This document shows, in pieces, positions 8,796 through 17,558 of a stretch of DNA of 64,000 bases; position 1 is the stretch's first letter; each line of letters starts with the position of its first letter. Position numbers and translations under genes: made by a program. The notes under the pieces are model-generated. The model did not search any database. It saw only the letters and a program-made list of their open reading frames with translations, and was not told the DNA's origin. Source of the DNA: Thioalkalicoccus limnaeus (GTDB lineage: Bacteria; Pseudomonadota; Gammaproteobacteria; Chromatiales; Chromatiaceae); contig NZ_JBDKXB010000013.1 of assembly GCF_041197575.1 (NCBI RefSeq), positions 1 through 64,000 on the forward strand. Direction: 5' to 3'.

Positions 8796-11051
8796 ATGCC
8801 AGGTTTCGATCTCCGCCGGGCCGGCTATCGCGCTCGGCTCGGCTGCAACTTCACCGAGATCGAGCCGGTCTTCGATGACTGCCTGCGCGAGGCCGAGACG
8901 CGGCTGTCCGAGCAGGGCATGGCCGATTATCTGGACGGCGCCTCGCTGGTCTGCATGATCGGCCGCGGCGTCGAGCCGGTGCTGATCTATCTCGAGGAGA
9001 TGCCCCGGATCGCGGAGCGCCTCGGCGAGGAGGCGCTGGATCTGGTGTCGCGGAGCGTCTGGCGCCTGTCGCGCACCCCCAACGGCGGTGCCATCCCGGC
9101 CTTCATGCAGAGCATCGTCGGCGTCACCGCCCGACTCGGCAGTTACACGCTGTTCGAGCACTACATCGACCTGCTGATGGGGTTCGCGCGCCGCACCAGC
9201 TCATCGATCCATGGCAACCAGTCCGCCACCATCCCGAGCCCCGGTCTGCGGTTGCTACTCGAGCGCATGCCGCTCTTGCTCGCGGAGCTGTCGTTAGCCG
9301 GTCTACAGAACTGGATCGACTATGGCCTGCAACACTATCTGGACCACCCGGAGCGCCAGCAGGACTACTTCAGCCTGCAGTCGGCGGACAGCCGGGCGAT
9401 CTTCCAGCGCGAGCGCAACGGGACCCTGTTTGCCGATCAAGAGCGCCGGCTCACGCTGTATCTGCGGGCATTGTGGCGGGACGGCGCCCAGTTCGTGCCC
9501 TATTCGCTGGCCTTCGACCTGCTGCGCAAGCCGATGCCCTACTACGACGCCCTCGGCATCCGGCTGCCCGATGTCTACGAGGCACGGGCCGGGGTCTCGG
9601 GGCTCGACCGCTACCGCGCGCTGCTCGCCCATATCGCCGCCCACCGGCGCTGGAGCGTGCCGATGATCGCGGACAACTACAGCCCGTTCCAGCGCGTGGC
9701 CATCGAGACCTTCGAGGACAGCCGCGTCGAATACCTCGCGCTACAGCAGTATGCCGGCCTGCGCCCGCTGTGGCTCGCACTGCACCCGCGGCCGGTAGAG
9801 GACGCCTGCGACCCGGAACAGGCCTCCTGCATCCGCCATCGCCTGGCGATGTTCTCCTACGCCGTGCTCGCACGCGAGCATGAGTATCGCGATCCGGCGT
9901 TGCGAGACTTCGTTGCGCGATTCTTTGCGCTGATGGCACAGCCGGGGCATTCGACGGCGGACGTGGCGGCGTTGGCCGTGGCCTATATCGCCCGCACCCG
10001 GCGCCAGTCCGATCTCTCAGCGAATGTCTATTTTGCTGACACCGAGATCGACTACCGCGACGATAACCGCCACCTGTGGCGCTATATCGAGGCCGGCGAC
10101 GAGGAGGAGAGCTTCGAGGCACCGCGCCGGCAAGTCGAGGAAGCCGAACCCGACCGGCTGCCGCCGCGCCATTATCCGGAGTGGGACTACCAGGGCCGGC
10201 TCTACCGGCCCGACTGGGTAAGCCTCTACGAAAGCCTACACCCGCCAGGGGACGCGGGCCACATCGACCGGCTGCTGGCCCACCACGCCGGCCTAGCCAA
10301 ACGGCTGAAGCAACTGCTCGACCTGCTGAAGCCCCAGCACCTGGTGCGGGAGCGCTATCAGGAGGACGGCAGTGAGCTGGACCTCGACATCGCCATCCGC
10401 GCGCTGACGGATCTGCGCGCCGGCCGCCAGCCGGATCCGCGCATCAACATGAGCTATCGCACCGATGGCCGCGACATCGCCGTGTCGCTGCTGATCGACC
10501 TGTCGGAGTCCGTCAATCTGACCCCCGAGGGCAGCACCCAGAGCATCCTGGAACTGAGCCAGGTCGCCGTTGCCCTGCTCGGCTGGGCCATCGATACCCT
10601 GGGTGATGAGTTCGCCATCGGCGGCTTCTCGTCGAATACCCGCCACGAGGTGCGCTATCAGCACATCAAGGGCTTCTCCGAGGCCTGGGGTGACCCGGTG
10701 AAGGCACGGCTCGCGGCCATGCAGGCCGGTTGGTCCACCCGCATGGGCGCGGCGATGCGCCACGCCGGCCGTGCGCTGGCCCGGCGCAAGGCCGAGAAGC
10801 GGCTGCTGCTGGTCCTCACCGACGGCGAGCCCGCCGATATCGACGAGACCGACCCCAAGCGCCTGATCGAAGACGCCCGCAAGGCCGTGCAGGAACTCGA
10901 CGGGGACGGCGTCTACAGCTATTGCATCAACCTCGACCCCTGCGCCGATGAGTATGTCGGCGACATTTTCGGCCGGCGCTACACGGTCATCGACTGCGTC
11001 GAGCGCCTGCCCGAACGCCTGCCGCAGCTGTTCATGACGCTGACGCGCTAG
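8796..11051 (+). CDS. cbbO: CbbO, von Willebrand factor A activase adaptor
   Basis: A 751-residue protein, the adaptor half of the CbbQO RuBisCO activase. The N-terminal two thirds are the family's helical region. The last 190 residues form a VWA domain with the MIDAS motif DLSES at 568-572 and the later LVLTDGEPAD segment. The VWA domain contacts the carboxysome or RuBisCO surface in studied systems. The start ATG is 6 bases past the cbbQ stop, with no strong ribosome binding site of its own, as expected for a coupled gene. Nothing is missing compared with family members of about 750-780 residues. Confidence 0.93.
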   Translation: MPGFDLRRAGYRARLGCNFTEIEPVFDDCLREAETRLSEQGMADYLDGASLVCMIGRGVEPVLIYLEEMPRIAERLGEEALDLVSRSVWRLSRTPNGGAIPAFMQSIVGVTARLGSYTLFEHYIDLLMGFARRTSSSIHGNQSATIPSPGLRLLLERMPLLLAELSLAGLQNWIDYGLQHYLDHPERQQDYFSLQSADSRAIFQRERNGTLFADQERRLTLYLRALWRDGAQFVPYSLAFDLLRKPMPYYDALGIRLPDVYEARAGVSGLDRYRALLAHIAAHRRWSVPMIADNYSPFQRVAIETFEDSRVEYLALQQYAGLRPLWLALHPRPVEDACDPEQASCIRHRLAMFSYAVLAREHEYRDPALRDFVARFFALMAQPGHSTADVAALAVAYIARTRRQSDLSANVYFADTEIDYRDDNRHLWRYIEAGDEEESFEAPRRQVEEAEPDRLPPRHYPEWDYQGRLYRPDWVSLYESLHPPGDAGHIDRLLAHHAGLAKRLKQLLDLLKPQHLVRERYQEDGSELDLDIAIRALTDLRAGRQPDPRINMSYRTDGRDIAVSLLIDLSESVNLTPEGSTQSILELSQVAVALLGWAIDTLGDEFAIGGFSSNTRHEVRYQHIKGFSEAWGDPVKARLAAMQAGWSTRMGAAMRHAGRALARRKAEKRLLLVLTDGEPADIDETDPKRLIEDARKAVQELDGDGVYSYCINLDPCADEYVGDIFGRRYTVIDCVERLPERLPQLFMTLTR

Positions 11052-11141
11052 CGCCGGCCCGTCGCGTGCCGTTCTGCTTGATCCGGAGGAAGGACAGCGG
11101 CCCCGCGACCAGGGCTTCGCGCACCCGCACCGAATAACTCT

Positions 11142-11774
11142 TTATGCTCGCCGCGCGCGTTCCGCGAGCAGCTCCTCTTTACGCGACGCCATTTGGGCGC
11201 CAAGCTCCTTCATGTCCAGCTTCGAATCTCTCGCCCTGGGAAACATCTCGTTCTGCTCTTCCTTGACATGATGTTTCACATACTCGGACAGCACCTTGAT
11301 CTTCGCATCGAAGTTCTCCCCATCCGGTTCCGCGCCTTCCACTGCCGCGATCAAATCTTTGAGCGTGGCGTGCACGACGATAGCCTCCGGCACCAGTCCC
11401 TTGTCCTTGAGGGCCTCCTTCATCGCCGGATAGAAGATTTCCTCCTCGACCTGCGCATGAATCGTAAGCTCAGCGCAGATCTGGGATACGAGGCTCTTTT
11501 TCCTGGACTTGATGTTGGTTTTCTCGTACTCGTCAAAAAGCTCGTTCACGATTTTGTGATCAGCACGTAATAAGGCCGTTGCCCCCTGAGCTTTGGGCGA
11601 ACTCGACGATTTCGCAGCTTTCTTCTCATCCCCAGAAGCTGCCTGGTTCTTGCCCGCATTCTTCTGGCTTGCTCCTTCTCGCTCCATTGCCCCATTACCC
11701 CCGACTTTGCCAGCCACCTGCTTTACCTTGCCTTTGGTTTCTTCGGTGCGGCCTTTGACCTTTTCTTTGCGCAT
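11142..11774 (-). CDS. CsbD-like plus hemerythrin HHE-domain fusion protein
   Basis: A 210-residue soluble protein. The first 25 residues (KGRTEETKGKVKQVAGKVGG) are a CsbD-type stress motif. They are followed by a low-complexity Lys/Ser/Ala linker (about 28-63) and then a hemerythrin HHE domain (about 64-185). The domain has spaced iron ligands: RADHKIV, IHAQVEEEIFYP, VVHATLKD and VKHHVKEEQNEMFP. HHE proteins bind a di-iron centre and sense or scavenge oxygen, NO or iron. GGAG lies 9 bases before the ATG at 11774; the frame extends to 11831 without a better signal. It is convergent with cbbO and opens the stress-type cluster. Confidence 0.85.
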   Translation of the reverse strand: MRKEKVKGRTEETKGKVKQVAGKVGGNGAMEREGASQKNAGKNQAASGDEKKAAKSSSSPKAQGATALLRADHKIVNELFDEYEKTNIKSRKKSLVSQICAELTIHAQVEEEIFYPAMKEALKDKGLVPEAIVVHATLKDLIAAVEGAEPDGENFDAKIKVLSEYVKHHVKEEQNEMFPRARDSKLDMKELGAQMASRKEELLAERARRA

Positions 11775-12173
11775 AACTGTCTCCAGGGACTGTGGTGGCT
11801 CGTGACCTGAGCATGGATTGATATATTCCATGTCACAGCGCCCACCCTACAGCCAAGGACAAGCCCGCTCGGTGCGACGGCACACATAGGCTTTGCTTTT
11901 CTTGTGGAGCGCAACCCTCCCTGGCGAACACCAGCAGCGGCCCGCGGAGCCGCATTCTGGGGCTTTCCTGTTGCGCGGCGGCTCCCCTGCGCGATCTTGG
12001 TGAAGCACGACGAGTGTCGGCTTCCCCGAACCGCCAGGCAACGCCAACCGAAAACAAGCGCCCTCGCCCACCCGACGGCCGGCAAACGGCAGGCCTTACG
12101 GGTTAAGGCATGCCGAATGACCGGGTCGGTGGGCGGGGCGGGAGCTTACTTACTCATAGGGGGGCATCCTTGC
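11775..12173. other. gene-free stretch
   Basis: No convincing gene. Open frames here on both strands have Arg/Ala/Pro-rich, family-free translations. The region should hold the promoter for the CsbD-hemerythrin gene near 11800-11900, but I see no clear -35/-10 pair. Confidence 0.35.
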
Positions 12174-12389
12174 TCACAAGGGGACCTCCTTGTTGGAGCT
12201 GAAGTCGAAGAGCGTGTAGGACGGGCAGAATCGGAAGTAGGCGGTGCCAATCAGCACCGCGCCAATCAGCGCGGCCAAGGCCACCCAACTACTGCCGAGA
12301 AAGGCCACAAGGATCAGGAGGCCGCCGACAATCAAACGGATCATGCGATCGATGTTGCCAACGTTGTGCTTGCTATAATCAAAGTTCAT
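12174..12389 (-). CDS. DUF2892 (YgaP-like) inner-membrane protein
   Basis: A 71-residue membrane protein of the DUF2892 family. The family start NVGNIDRMIRLIVGG is present, followed by two transmembrane segments (about 20-35 and 38-52), and FCPSYTLFDFS at the end contains the conserved Cys-Pro. The family is found alone or fused to rhodanese domains as in YgaP. It lies 54 bases downstream of the second entericidin gene on the same strand, so they may be cotranscribed. Confidence 0.88.
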   Translation of the reverse strand: MNFDYSKHNVGNIDRMIRLIVGGLLILVAFLGSSWVALAALIGAVLIGTAYFRFCPSYTLFDFSSNKEVPL

Positions 12390-12443
12390 GGTCAGTGCTC
12401 CAGTGGTTTGAGGATTGAGGGATTGATCGACCTGCGAGCCGCT

Positions 12444-12587
12444 TTACATCTCCTTCTTGACGTCCCTGGCCGTTTCGCTCACGGCGCTGCCGCCGCTTTG
12501 GATATCCTTCCCGGCGCCCTCGATGGTATTGCAGCCGGACAATCCGCCGATCGCGATCAAAAAAATCAGTGCTATAAGCTTATTCAT
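12444..12587 (-). CDS. entericidin A/B family lipoprotein (second copy)
   Basis: A 47-residue lipoprotein: signal segment, lipobox ending at Cys19 (GGLSGC), then GAGKDIQSGGSAVSETARDVKKEM. It is a clear paralogue of the gene at 2303-2446. The ATG at 12587 is chosen because AGGTG lies 8 bases upstream; an ATG two codons earlier would crowd that site. The family acts at the cell envelope in stress; no separate antidote gene is visible beside either copy. Confidence 0.85.
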   Translation of the reverse strand: MNKLIALIFLIAIGGLSGCNTIEGAGKDIQSGGSAVSETARDVKKEM

Positions 12588-13142
12588 CACCATCACCTGT
12601 TGTTTGTTGGTGCCATCCATTGCCGTAGCGCCACAGTCGGCAGGTCCTGCTGTCATCGGCTCCCGAGCGACCGCTGCCCAGCAGGTCGACGACGACCGGT
12701 GTGGTCGCGTTCGGCGCGCGTTGAATCGAGGGCAGTGATTTCAACTGGGCTCGACGCCGAGCCTACATGACCTCTGTCTGCCACCGATTACTCTCGGTGA
12801 TGTGCAATCTATGCCAAACGGGCCGCCTCGTCAGTGCGCTAGCGAACTTATGCGCAATCCATCAAGACCCGCCAGGGCTTCTACAGAATGCAATGTGCGT
12901 TACGGCCAAAGCTATGAATGCCGATCAAGGCATGGCCGGGATCAGGCGGAAATCGCTGTCGAGCGCCCAAACGGCTCGCTGCGCTTCGCCCCCGTCCAGG
13001 GGCCACCGCGATGGCTGGCTGACATCCGGACGCTCTGTGCGGTACCGCACCGACGCGACATCCGGCCGTGCATACCGTGGGAAGCGAACCACCAGGTTGA
13101 CGCAGTCCAGCACTGGACCCGTCCATACAGAGGAGATGTCCC
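12588..13142. other. gene-free stretch
   Basis: No recognisable gene on either strand. It separates the minus-strand entericidin from the plus-strand membrane peptide at 13143 and should hold divergent promoters. Confidence 0.35.
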
Positions 13143-13217
13143 ATGCACCAGATCATCTATATCGTCGGCGCCGTCGTGATCATCCTGTTCATCCTTGGGT
13201 TCCTCGGGCTTCGGTAA
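13143..13217 (+). CDS. 24-residue single-span membrane peptide
   Basis: A very small gene encoding 24 residues, almost all of which form one transmembrane helix (start MHQIIYIVG, end FLGLR). A strong ribosome binding site (GAGGAGA) lies about 8 bases before the ATG, which is the main support. Similar one-helix peptides occur near stress genes in other proteobacteria as I recall, but no function is known to me. Confidence 0.6.
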   Translation: MHQIIYIVGAVVIILFILGFLGLR

Positions 13218-13509
13218 GGTCGGCCATCGCGCACCGCGGTATGTCGAGCAGGAGTTTGAGGAGCCCCTCGAGTGCGGTCGCCGCGAACAGGGATTTTGGT
13301 CGAGCTTCTACCCGCCGAACTAAACCTCTGTAACCGCGGTGACCGTTGCTTGCTGGCCGCCGACCTGCACGCGCCCGTGGTCCAGGGCAAAACGCGAATG
13401 GCGAAACCGAATTCATTCCGTTAATCAGGCGTACACTAACTCGCTTTGACCGGCAGTGGATGCCGTCGTTTCTCCCGTAGCCAAAGGAGCCAGCAAAGGA
13501 GCCAGAAGC

Positions 13510-13941
13510 ATGAAACAGAAGCTCACCATCGCGCTTGCGACCATCGTCGTCATCGCACTCGTATTCGCCTACTTCCGGATTGGCCCCCGGTCCTGGGATG
13601 TCCAGATCACCGGTGTCACCGGCGACGGACGCGCGATTCAGTATCGGATCGAGACCCTGCGCTCTGGCACGACCGACTCGCTGGTTTTCCGTAACGAGGA
13701 CGCCGGCTTCTGGCCACCGTATTTCAAATTCGATTCGGCCGATGTGCAGTCGGACGCCAGCCGCGTCGCCCGCCATTGTCCGGAGGAGGCGGTCAAGGTG
13801 CACGGTTACAGCATGCGCATCCCGTTGCTGAACATGTTCCCCAATGTCCGTTTCATCGATGCCCCGGAGAGATGTCTCACGGCCTCATCGCCGGCGTCGT
13901 CCGAAGAGCACGCTGTCCCCATGTCCCCCGACCGACGGTAA
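13510..13941 (+). CDS. DUF1523 family membrane-anchored protein
   Basis: A 143-residue protein with an N-terminal membrane anchor or uncleaved signal (residues 5-22) and a periplasmic domain. The DUF1523 hallmarks are present: DVQITGV, LVFRNEDAGFWPPYFKFDSADVQ and the end block YSMRIPLLNMFPNV. The function of the family is unknown. The frame extends upstream to 13456, but the ATG at 13510 gives a normal start followed by the hydrophobic segment; AGGAG lies about 13 bases upstream. The last 20 residues are hydrophilic and unconserved. Confidence 0.8.
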   Translation: MKQKLTIALATIVVIALVFAYFRIGPRSWDVQITGVTGDGRAIQYRIETLRSGTTDSLVFRNEDAGFWPPYFKFDSADVQSDASRVARHCPEEAVKVHGYSMRIPLLNMFPNVRFIDAPERCLTASSPASSEEHAVPMSPDRR

Positions 13942-14468
13942 TGGCGCGTCACTATTCAGGACCCCCTTGCCACCCATTGGTGACCTGGATGTTCGATCCG
14001 GGATGATCGAGTCGATGATGTCACCGAGTGCCTCGGTCTTGCATGACGGTCATCCGCTGCACGTGCAGCGCATGGTTGCTCTGGCCCGGTGAATGCGCTA
14101 GGCCTAGGGCGTCGGTAACCGCAAGCAGAAACAAGGTCGCGTGAACCGCCTCCCAGTCGTCCGCGTAAACCAGCGCCACGGTGTTGCCTTACCCGTGATT
14201 GCACGCGGCTGATGCGAGGCAGCCGCTTCATCGATCAAACAATACAGGTTCGCCCGGCTTCCCGGCCCGTAATGGCCGGCAGCACACTAACTCCACTGTG
14301 CCTCGCCGCACGGATTCTGCACCGTCCTAGTACGCAGGTTAATCGATGGCATCCTCGCATCGCTGCAATGACGTTCTAATGTGACCGGCTACGTGTGCCA
14401 GCGAACAGAACCGCGGCTCGGCCACATCGCATCATGCAGTCTCCCCTTCTCTGCTAAGGATACGCGAC
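13942..14468. other. gene-free stretch, possible unidentified remnant
   Basis: No supported gene. On the minus strand, about 14188 down to 14021, one frame reads protein-like sequence (start GNTVALVYADDWEAV) without start or known family; it may be debris of a lost gene. Confidence 0.25.
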
Positions 14469-15425
14469 ATGACAATGGCTGAATCCACCCTGGCGGGCCA
14501 TTCCGCCAGATCGGGAATGCATAACCCGCTCCTCCCGAACACAGGTAACGAGGCGCGGGCCTCCGGCGTTTCCTGGGCCGCGGTCATCGCCGGCGCAGCC
14601 GTCGCTGCAGCGCTTGCGATCAGTCTTTTGCTTCTGGGCACGGGCCTCGGATTGTTGACCGTCTCGCCCTGGGCAGGAGAAGGCTTGTCGGCCGAGGGCA
14701 TCGGCATTGCCACTATCGTCTGGCTCATACTCCTGCAGATTATCGCCGGTGGCATGGGCGGCTACCTTGCCGGCCGACTGCGGACCAAATGGACCGACGT
14801 GCATACCGACGAAGTGTTTTTCCGGGACACCGCTCACGGCTTCCTGGTCTGGGCGGTCAGCCTGGTGATCACGGCGGCATTTGTCGTTTGGACCTCCTCG
14901 GCGATCATCGGCGGCACAGCCCAGGCCGGCGCTACTGCTGCCGGGGCAGCGTTTACGACCGGCGGCGCTGCAATCACGGCAGGCGTTAATCAACAGTCCG
15001 AAGGAGACGCCAGCGGCCCCTTCGACTATTTCGCGGATACATTGTTTCGTCAAGACCGTGCCGAGGCGACTCGCGTTACCGCCGGACCTGGCGCGACCGA
15101 CTGGGACTGGACGGCAATCCGCAGCGAGGCAGTACGTATTCTCGCCAACGGTTGGGAGGACATGCCGGATATGGACAGGACGTATCTGGCGCGAGTGATC
15201 TCGCAGCACACGGGCATCACTCAGTCCCAGGCAGAGAGCCGGATCAGCGAAGCACAAGCGCAGATCGCGGAACTGGAAATGAAGGCACGGCAGACAGCCG
15301 ATACGGCCCGGGAACTGATGGCGACTTTTTCTCTGTGGATGTTCCTGGGACTGCTGATCGGGGCGTTCAGCGCCAGCTTTGCCGCCACCCTCGGCGGTCG
15401 GCAGCGCGACAACGTCCAAATTTGA
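14469..15425 (+). CDS. conserved multi-span membrane protein of unknown function
   Basis: A 318-residue inner-membrane protein. Transmembrane segments are visible at about 36-60, 75-100, 118-150 (with a Gly/Ala-rich stretch SSAIIGGTAQAG) and 288-310. A soluble loop of about 110 residues (165-280) contains repeated Gln/Glu-rich helix. GAGY-type repeats such as GGMGGYLAGRL resemble the glycine-zipper of TIGR04086/YrzE-like proteins, but I cannot name a family firmly. It sits in the stress-type cluster with CsbD and PRC-barrel genes. ATG at 14475 is an alternative start. Confidence 0.65.
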   Translation: MTMAESTLAGHSARSGMHNPLLPNTGNEARASGVSWAAVIAGAAVAAALAISLLLLGTGLGLLTVSPWAGEGLSAEGIGIATIVWLILLQIIAGGMGGYLAGRLRTKWTDVHTDEVFFRDTAHGFLVWAVSLVITAAFVVWTSSAIIGGTAQAGATAAGAAFTTGGAAITAGVNQQSEGDASGPFDYFADTLFRQDRAEATRVTAGPGATDWDWTAIRSEAVRILANGWEDMPDMDRTYLARVISQHTGITQSQAESRISEAQAQIAELEMKARQTADTARELMATFSLWMFLGLLIGAFSASFAATLGGRQRDNVQI

Positions 15426-15463
15426 CACTTACAGCTTTCTGGCAGCCAGCGAGGTAAATAACG

Positions 15464-15535
15464 ATGCGGTATATACTCCTTTGGGCTCTGGGTCTCCCAA
15501 TTCCCATCATCATCCTGCTAGCCATCCTGCTTTAA
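15464..15535 (+). CDS. 23-residue hydrophobic membrane peptide
   Basis: A tiny gene 38 bases after the previous membrane protein, encoding one transmembrane helix beginning MRYILLWALGLPIP. GAGG lies 9 bases upstream of the ATG. I recall near-identical peptides (MRYLLLW...GIPIPI) in many proteobacterial genomes, which supports it as a real gene. Function unknown. Confidence 0.6.
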   Translation: MRYILLWALGLPIPIIILLAILL

Positions 15536-16070
15536 TTGCCGCGCAACCCCCCTTGGACAGGGGGGCTGACCTGGCTTCTCCAAAGCCCTAAAGCGAGGTC
15601 ATGAGCAAAATAGGAAGGCGAGCGTAAGCTCTTGCTGGCCTGATTCCTCGCTGGACGATCCGCCGCCCCGGTTCTTGATCTCAGATAAACGGTGGATCGC
15701 CGTCGCGGGATAGATGGCGATGGGCAGCAATCGCGTCGAAAAATCCCGACACGATCTCAGCCAAATCGGCGCCATCCACAGGGCAAACGCATCCGTCATT
15801 GCTAATATGACCTTATTGTCGATGATGACTCGAACGCACCGTCAGCGAAGTTGATGCTGCTGTGGGAGTCCCCGAGGTCATATCTGTATCTGCGCAGCGC
15901 CGGCGATGCACGGCTGCTGGTCGGCGACGCGACGAATGATTCGGCATATGTTGGACAACGCACAGACTTCACCTCGAGCGTCAACTACCTTGGCAACCTC
16001 ACACTGCGTCTACCTGAGTTCATCGGCAAGACGCAGAACCCAAACGGCACGATCATCTGGAGATCAGCTC
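15536..16070. other. degenerate region between small-protein genes
   Basis: No intact gene. It contains the short oxidoreductase-like remnant listed separately. The plus-strand 15980-16070 leads into the CsbD gene. Confidence 0.35.
15812..15930 (+). pseudogene. fragment of a FAD-dependent (DadA-like) oxidoreductase
   Basis: About 40 codons read LLWESPRSYLYLRSAGD followed by ARLLVGD, matching the E-x-x-RPYLYLRTT-D-GR-x-LVGG block near the middle of DadA-type FAD-dependent oxidoreductases. No start, FAD-binding motif or continuation is present, so this is a relic if the resemblance is real. Confidence 0.4.
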
Positions 16071-16265
16071 ATGAACAAGAATCAGGGCAAAGGTCATACG
16101 AGCGAGGGAAAGAGGAAAGAGTTTTCTGGCAAGGTTGCCGACAACGAAACCCCGAAGCACCAGGGTAAAGCCGACAAGCATGGCGGCAAGACTGGAGCCG
16201 TGTTAGGAGAAGTTAATGATGACCCCAAGAAGGCAACGAAGTCAACCAAGAAGGAGATGAAATGA
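16071..16265 (+). CDS. CsbD-like small hydrophilic stress protein
   Basis: A 64-residue, highly charged, Lys/Gly-rich protein with repeated GK motifs (GKGHTSEGKRKEFSGKVAD, GKADKHGGKTGA). This is like CsbD-family general-stress proteins and hydrophilins. GGAG lies about 11 bases upstream. Its stop overlaps the start of the PRC-barrel gene (AATGA), so the two are translationally coupled. No enzymatic motif is present. Confidence 0.7.
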   Translation: MNKNQGKGHTSEGKRKEFSGKVADNETPKHQGKADKHGGKTGAVLGEVNDDPKKATKSTKKEMK

Positions 16266-16675
16266 ACTTGTCAACGACGCAATCGAAGAGCTGGTACGAC
16301 GCCACCGATGACATGCAGGCCGGAGCCCTTTTGCTGAGTGCCGCCACCATAACCGGCAACGAAGTATGTAACATGCAGGATGAAAAGCTCGGCAAGATTG
16401 AGGACGTTATGCTCGATATGACAGAGGGCGAGATACGTTATGCCGTTGTGTCTTCAGGCGGGTTCCTGGGCATGGGCGATCGCCTGTTCGCTGTTCCGTG
16501 GAAGGCATTGAAGCTCGACAAGGTGAACAAGCGTTTCATGCTCGACGTCGATGCCGAGCGCTTAAAGAATGCACCGGGCTTCGACAAGGATCATTGGCCG
16601 AATATGGCTGATACCACCTGGAACTCGGCCGTCGAGTCCTACTACGCAAGGCGATCGGATCACCTAGGAGGCTGA
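16262..16675 (+). CDS. PRC-barrel domain protein (cytoplasmic)
   Basis: A 137-residue PRC-barrel protein. The domain (about 25-105) shows ATITGNEVCNMQDEKLGKIEDVMLDM, EIRYAVVSSGGFLGMGDRLFAVPW and the closing DAERLKNAPGF. PRC barrels bind RNA, photosynthetic reaction centres or other proteins; stand-alone versions are common in stress clusters. No signal peptide. It is coupled to the CsbD gene by a 4-base overlap. It is paralogous to the exported protein at 17559-17975, sharing GGFLGMG. Confidence 0.85.
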   Translation: MNLSTTQSKSWYDATDDMQAGALLLSAATITGNEVCNMQDEKLGKIEDVMLDMTEGEIRYAVVSSGGFLGMGDRLFAVPWKALKLDKVNKRFMLDVDAERLKNAPGFDKDHWPNMADTTWNSAVESYYARRSDHLGG

Positions 16676-16836
16676 GTGCCGAAGGTCCGGATGGTACCGT
16701 CTATCCGGACCCCCGATGCCGGCAGGCCCATCTGTCATCGCGAACGAAAGTCGCGGTGGCCAATGCCAGCTTTCCCTCCAAAGCACCATCCTTGACAGCG
16801 GAATAACGATCCCTCATCAACCTGAAGGAGATTACA

Positions 16837-17052
16837 ATGGCAAGTAATAGAATCTTGGCTCTTGTGTTGCTTGTTGTGGGTTTGATCCTGCTTTTCTTTG
16901 CGTATCAGGGATCCCAAAGCCTAGGCGATCAGGTGACGGAGGCCGTTACCGGCCGCTTCACCGACTCCACCATCTGGTTCCTGATCCTTGGCGCGGCCTC
17001 TGCGGTGGCCGGGCTTGGACTGCTGATGTTCGGCAAATCCGCGAGCCACTAG
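16837..17052 (+). CDS. DUF3185 family two-span membrane protein
   Basis: A 71-residue membrane protein with two transmembrane helices (about 6-23 and 46-64) and the family motif YQGSQSLGDQVTEAVTGRFTD between them. DUF3185 proteins have no known function but recur beside CsbD, PRC-barrel and DUF2892 genes. GAAGGAG lies 8-9 bases before the ATG. Confidence 0.85.
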   Translation: MASNRILALVLLVVGLILLFFAYQGSQSLGDQVTEAVTGRFTDSTIWFLILGAASAVAGLGLLMFGKSASH

Positions 17053-17558
17053 CGGGGAATTCGCAATACCCCCCCAGCAGTCTTCATTCGCGGACTGGAG
17101 CGCCGTACGTCCTCCCTCGCGTTCCTGACGCGTGGCGTGCAGCGCGATGATCTGTTCCTGATACTTCGCCTTGGCTTTTCGGGTCGTCAGCGCTTGGGCC
17201 GAGGCGGTCAACAAAGCGTTTCGCCGCGCGCTACCCGACATCATTGCCCAGTGATCTGTTTCTATCCCGTGCTGGGTCACGCGCGGCAAGGACGGCGGCG
17301 ATCGGATAGCTGCGCCTAGGTCGACGGTCCAGTCACTGCTCCACCGCTTCAACTCGATCGCGCCCTATGTGCGACACCGTACAGAACACACTGGTTAATG
17401 CGGGTAGCTTCGCATTGCATACAGCGTTGTGGTCCACCGCCATCGGTTCCCCCAGTCGCCTGCTCTGCGCCTGGGGTCCGCGTGGCGCGGAGGCGGGCTA
17501 CAACGAGGTATGCCCCGACTGGCAATTCCGCCAGTCGAACTCCGCACGGAGAGATCCC
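17053..17558. other. gene-free stretch
   Basis: No gene recognised. A minus-strand frame near 17100-17250 is helical and charged but matches nothing I know. The end holds the ribosome binding site (GGAGAG) of the next gene. Confidence 0.35.

Noticed and set aside
7878..9161. Minus-strand 427-codon frame opposite cbbQ/cbbO
   Set aside because: Shadow of two clearly coding genes; His/Asp/Arg-rich translation without motifs.
12767..13333. 188-codon plus-strand frame over 12.8-13.3 kb
   Set aside because: Low-quality Arg/Ser-rich translation that crosses the well-supported 24-residue peptide gene in another frame.
16921..17352. Minus-strand 143-codon frame
   Set aside because: Partly antisense to DUF3185; no start signal or known domain.
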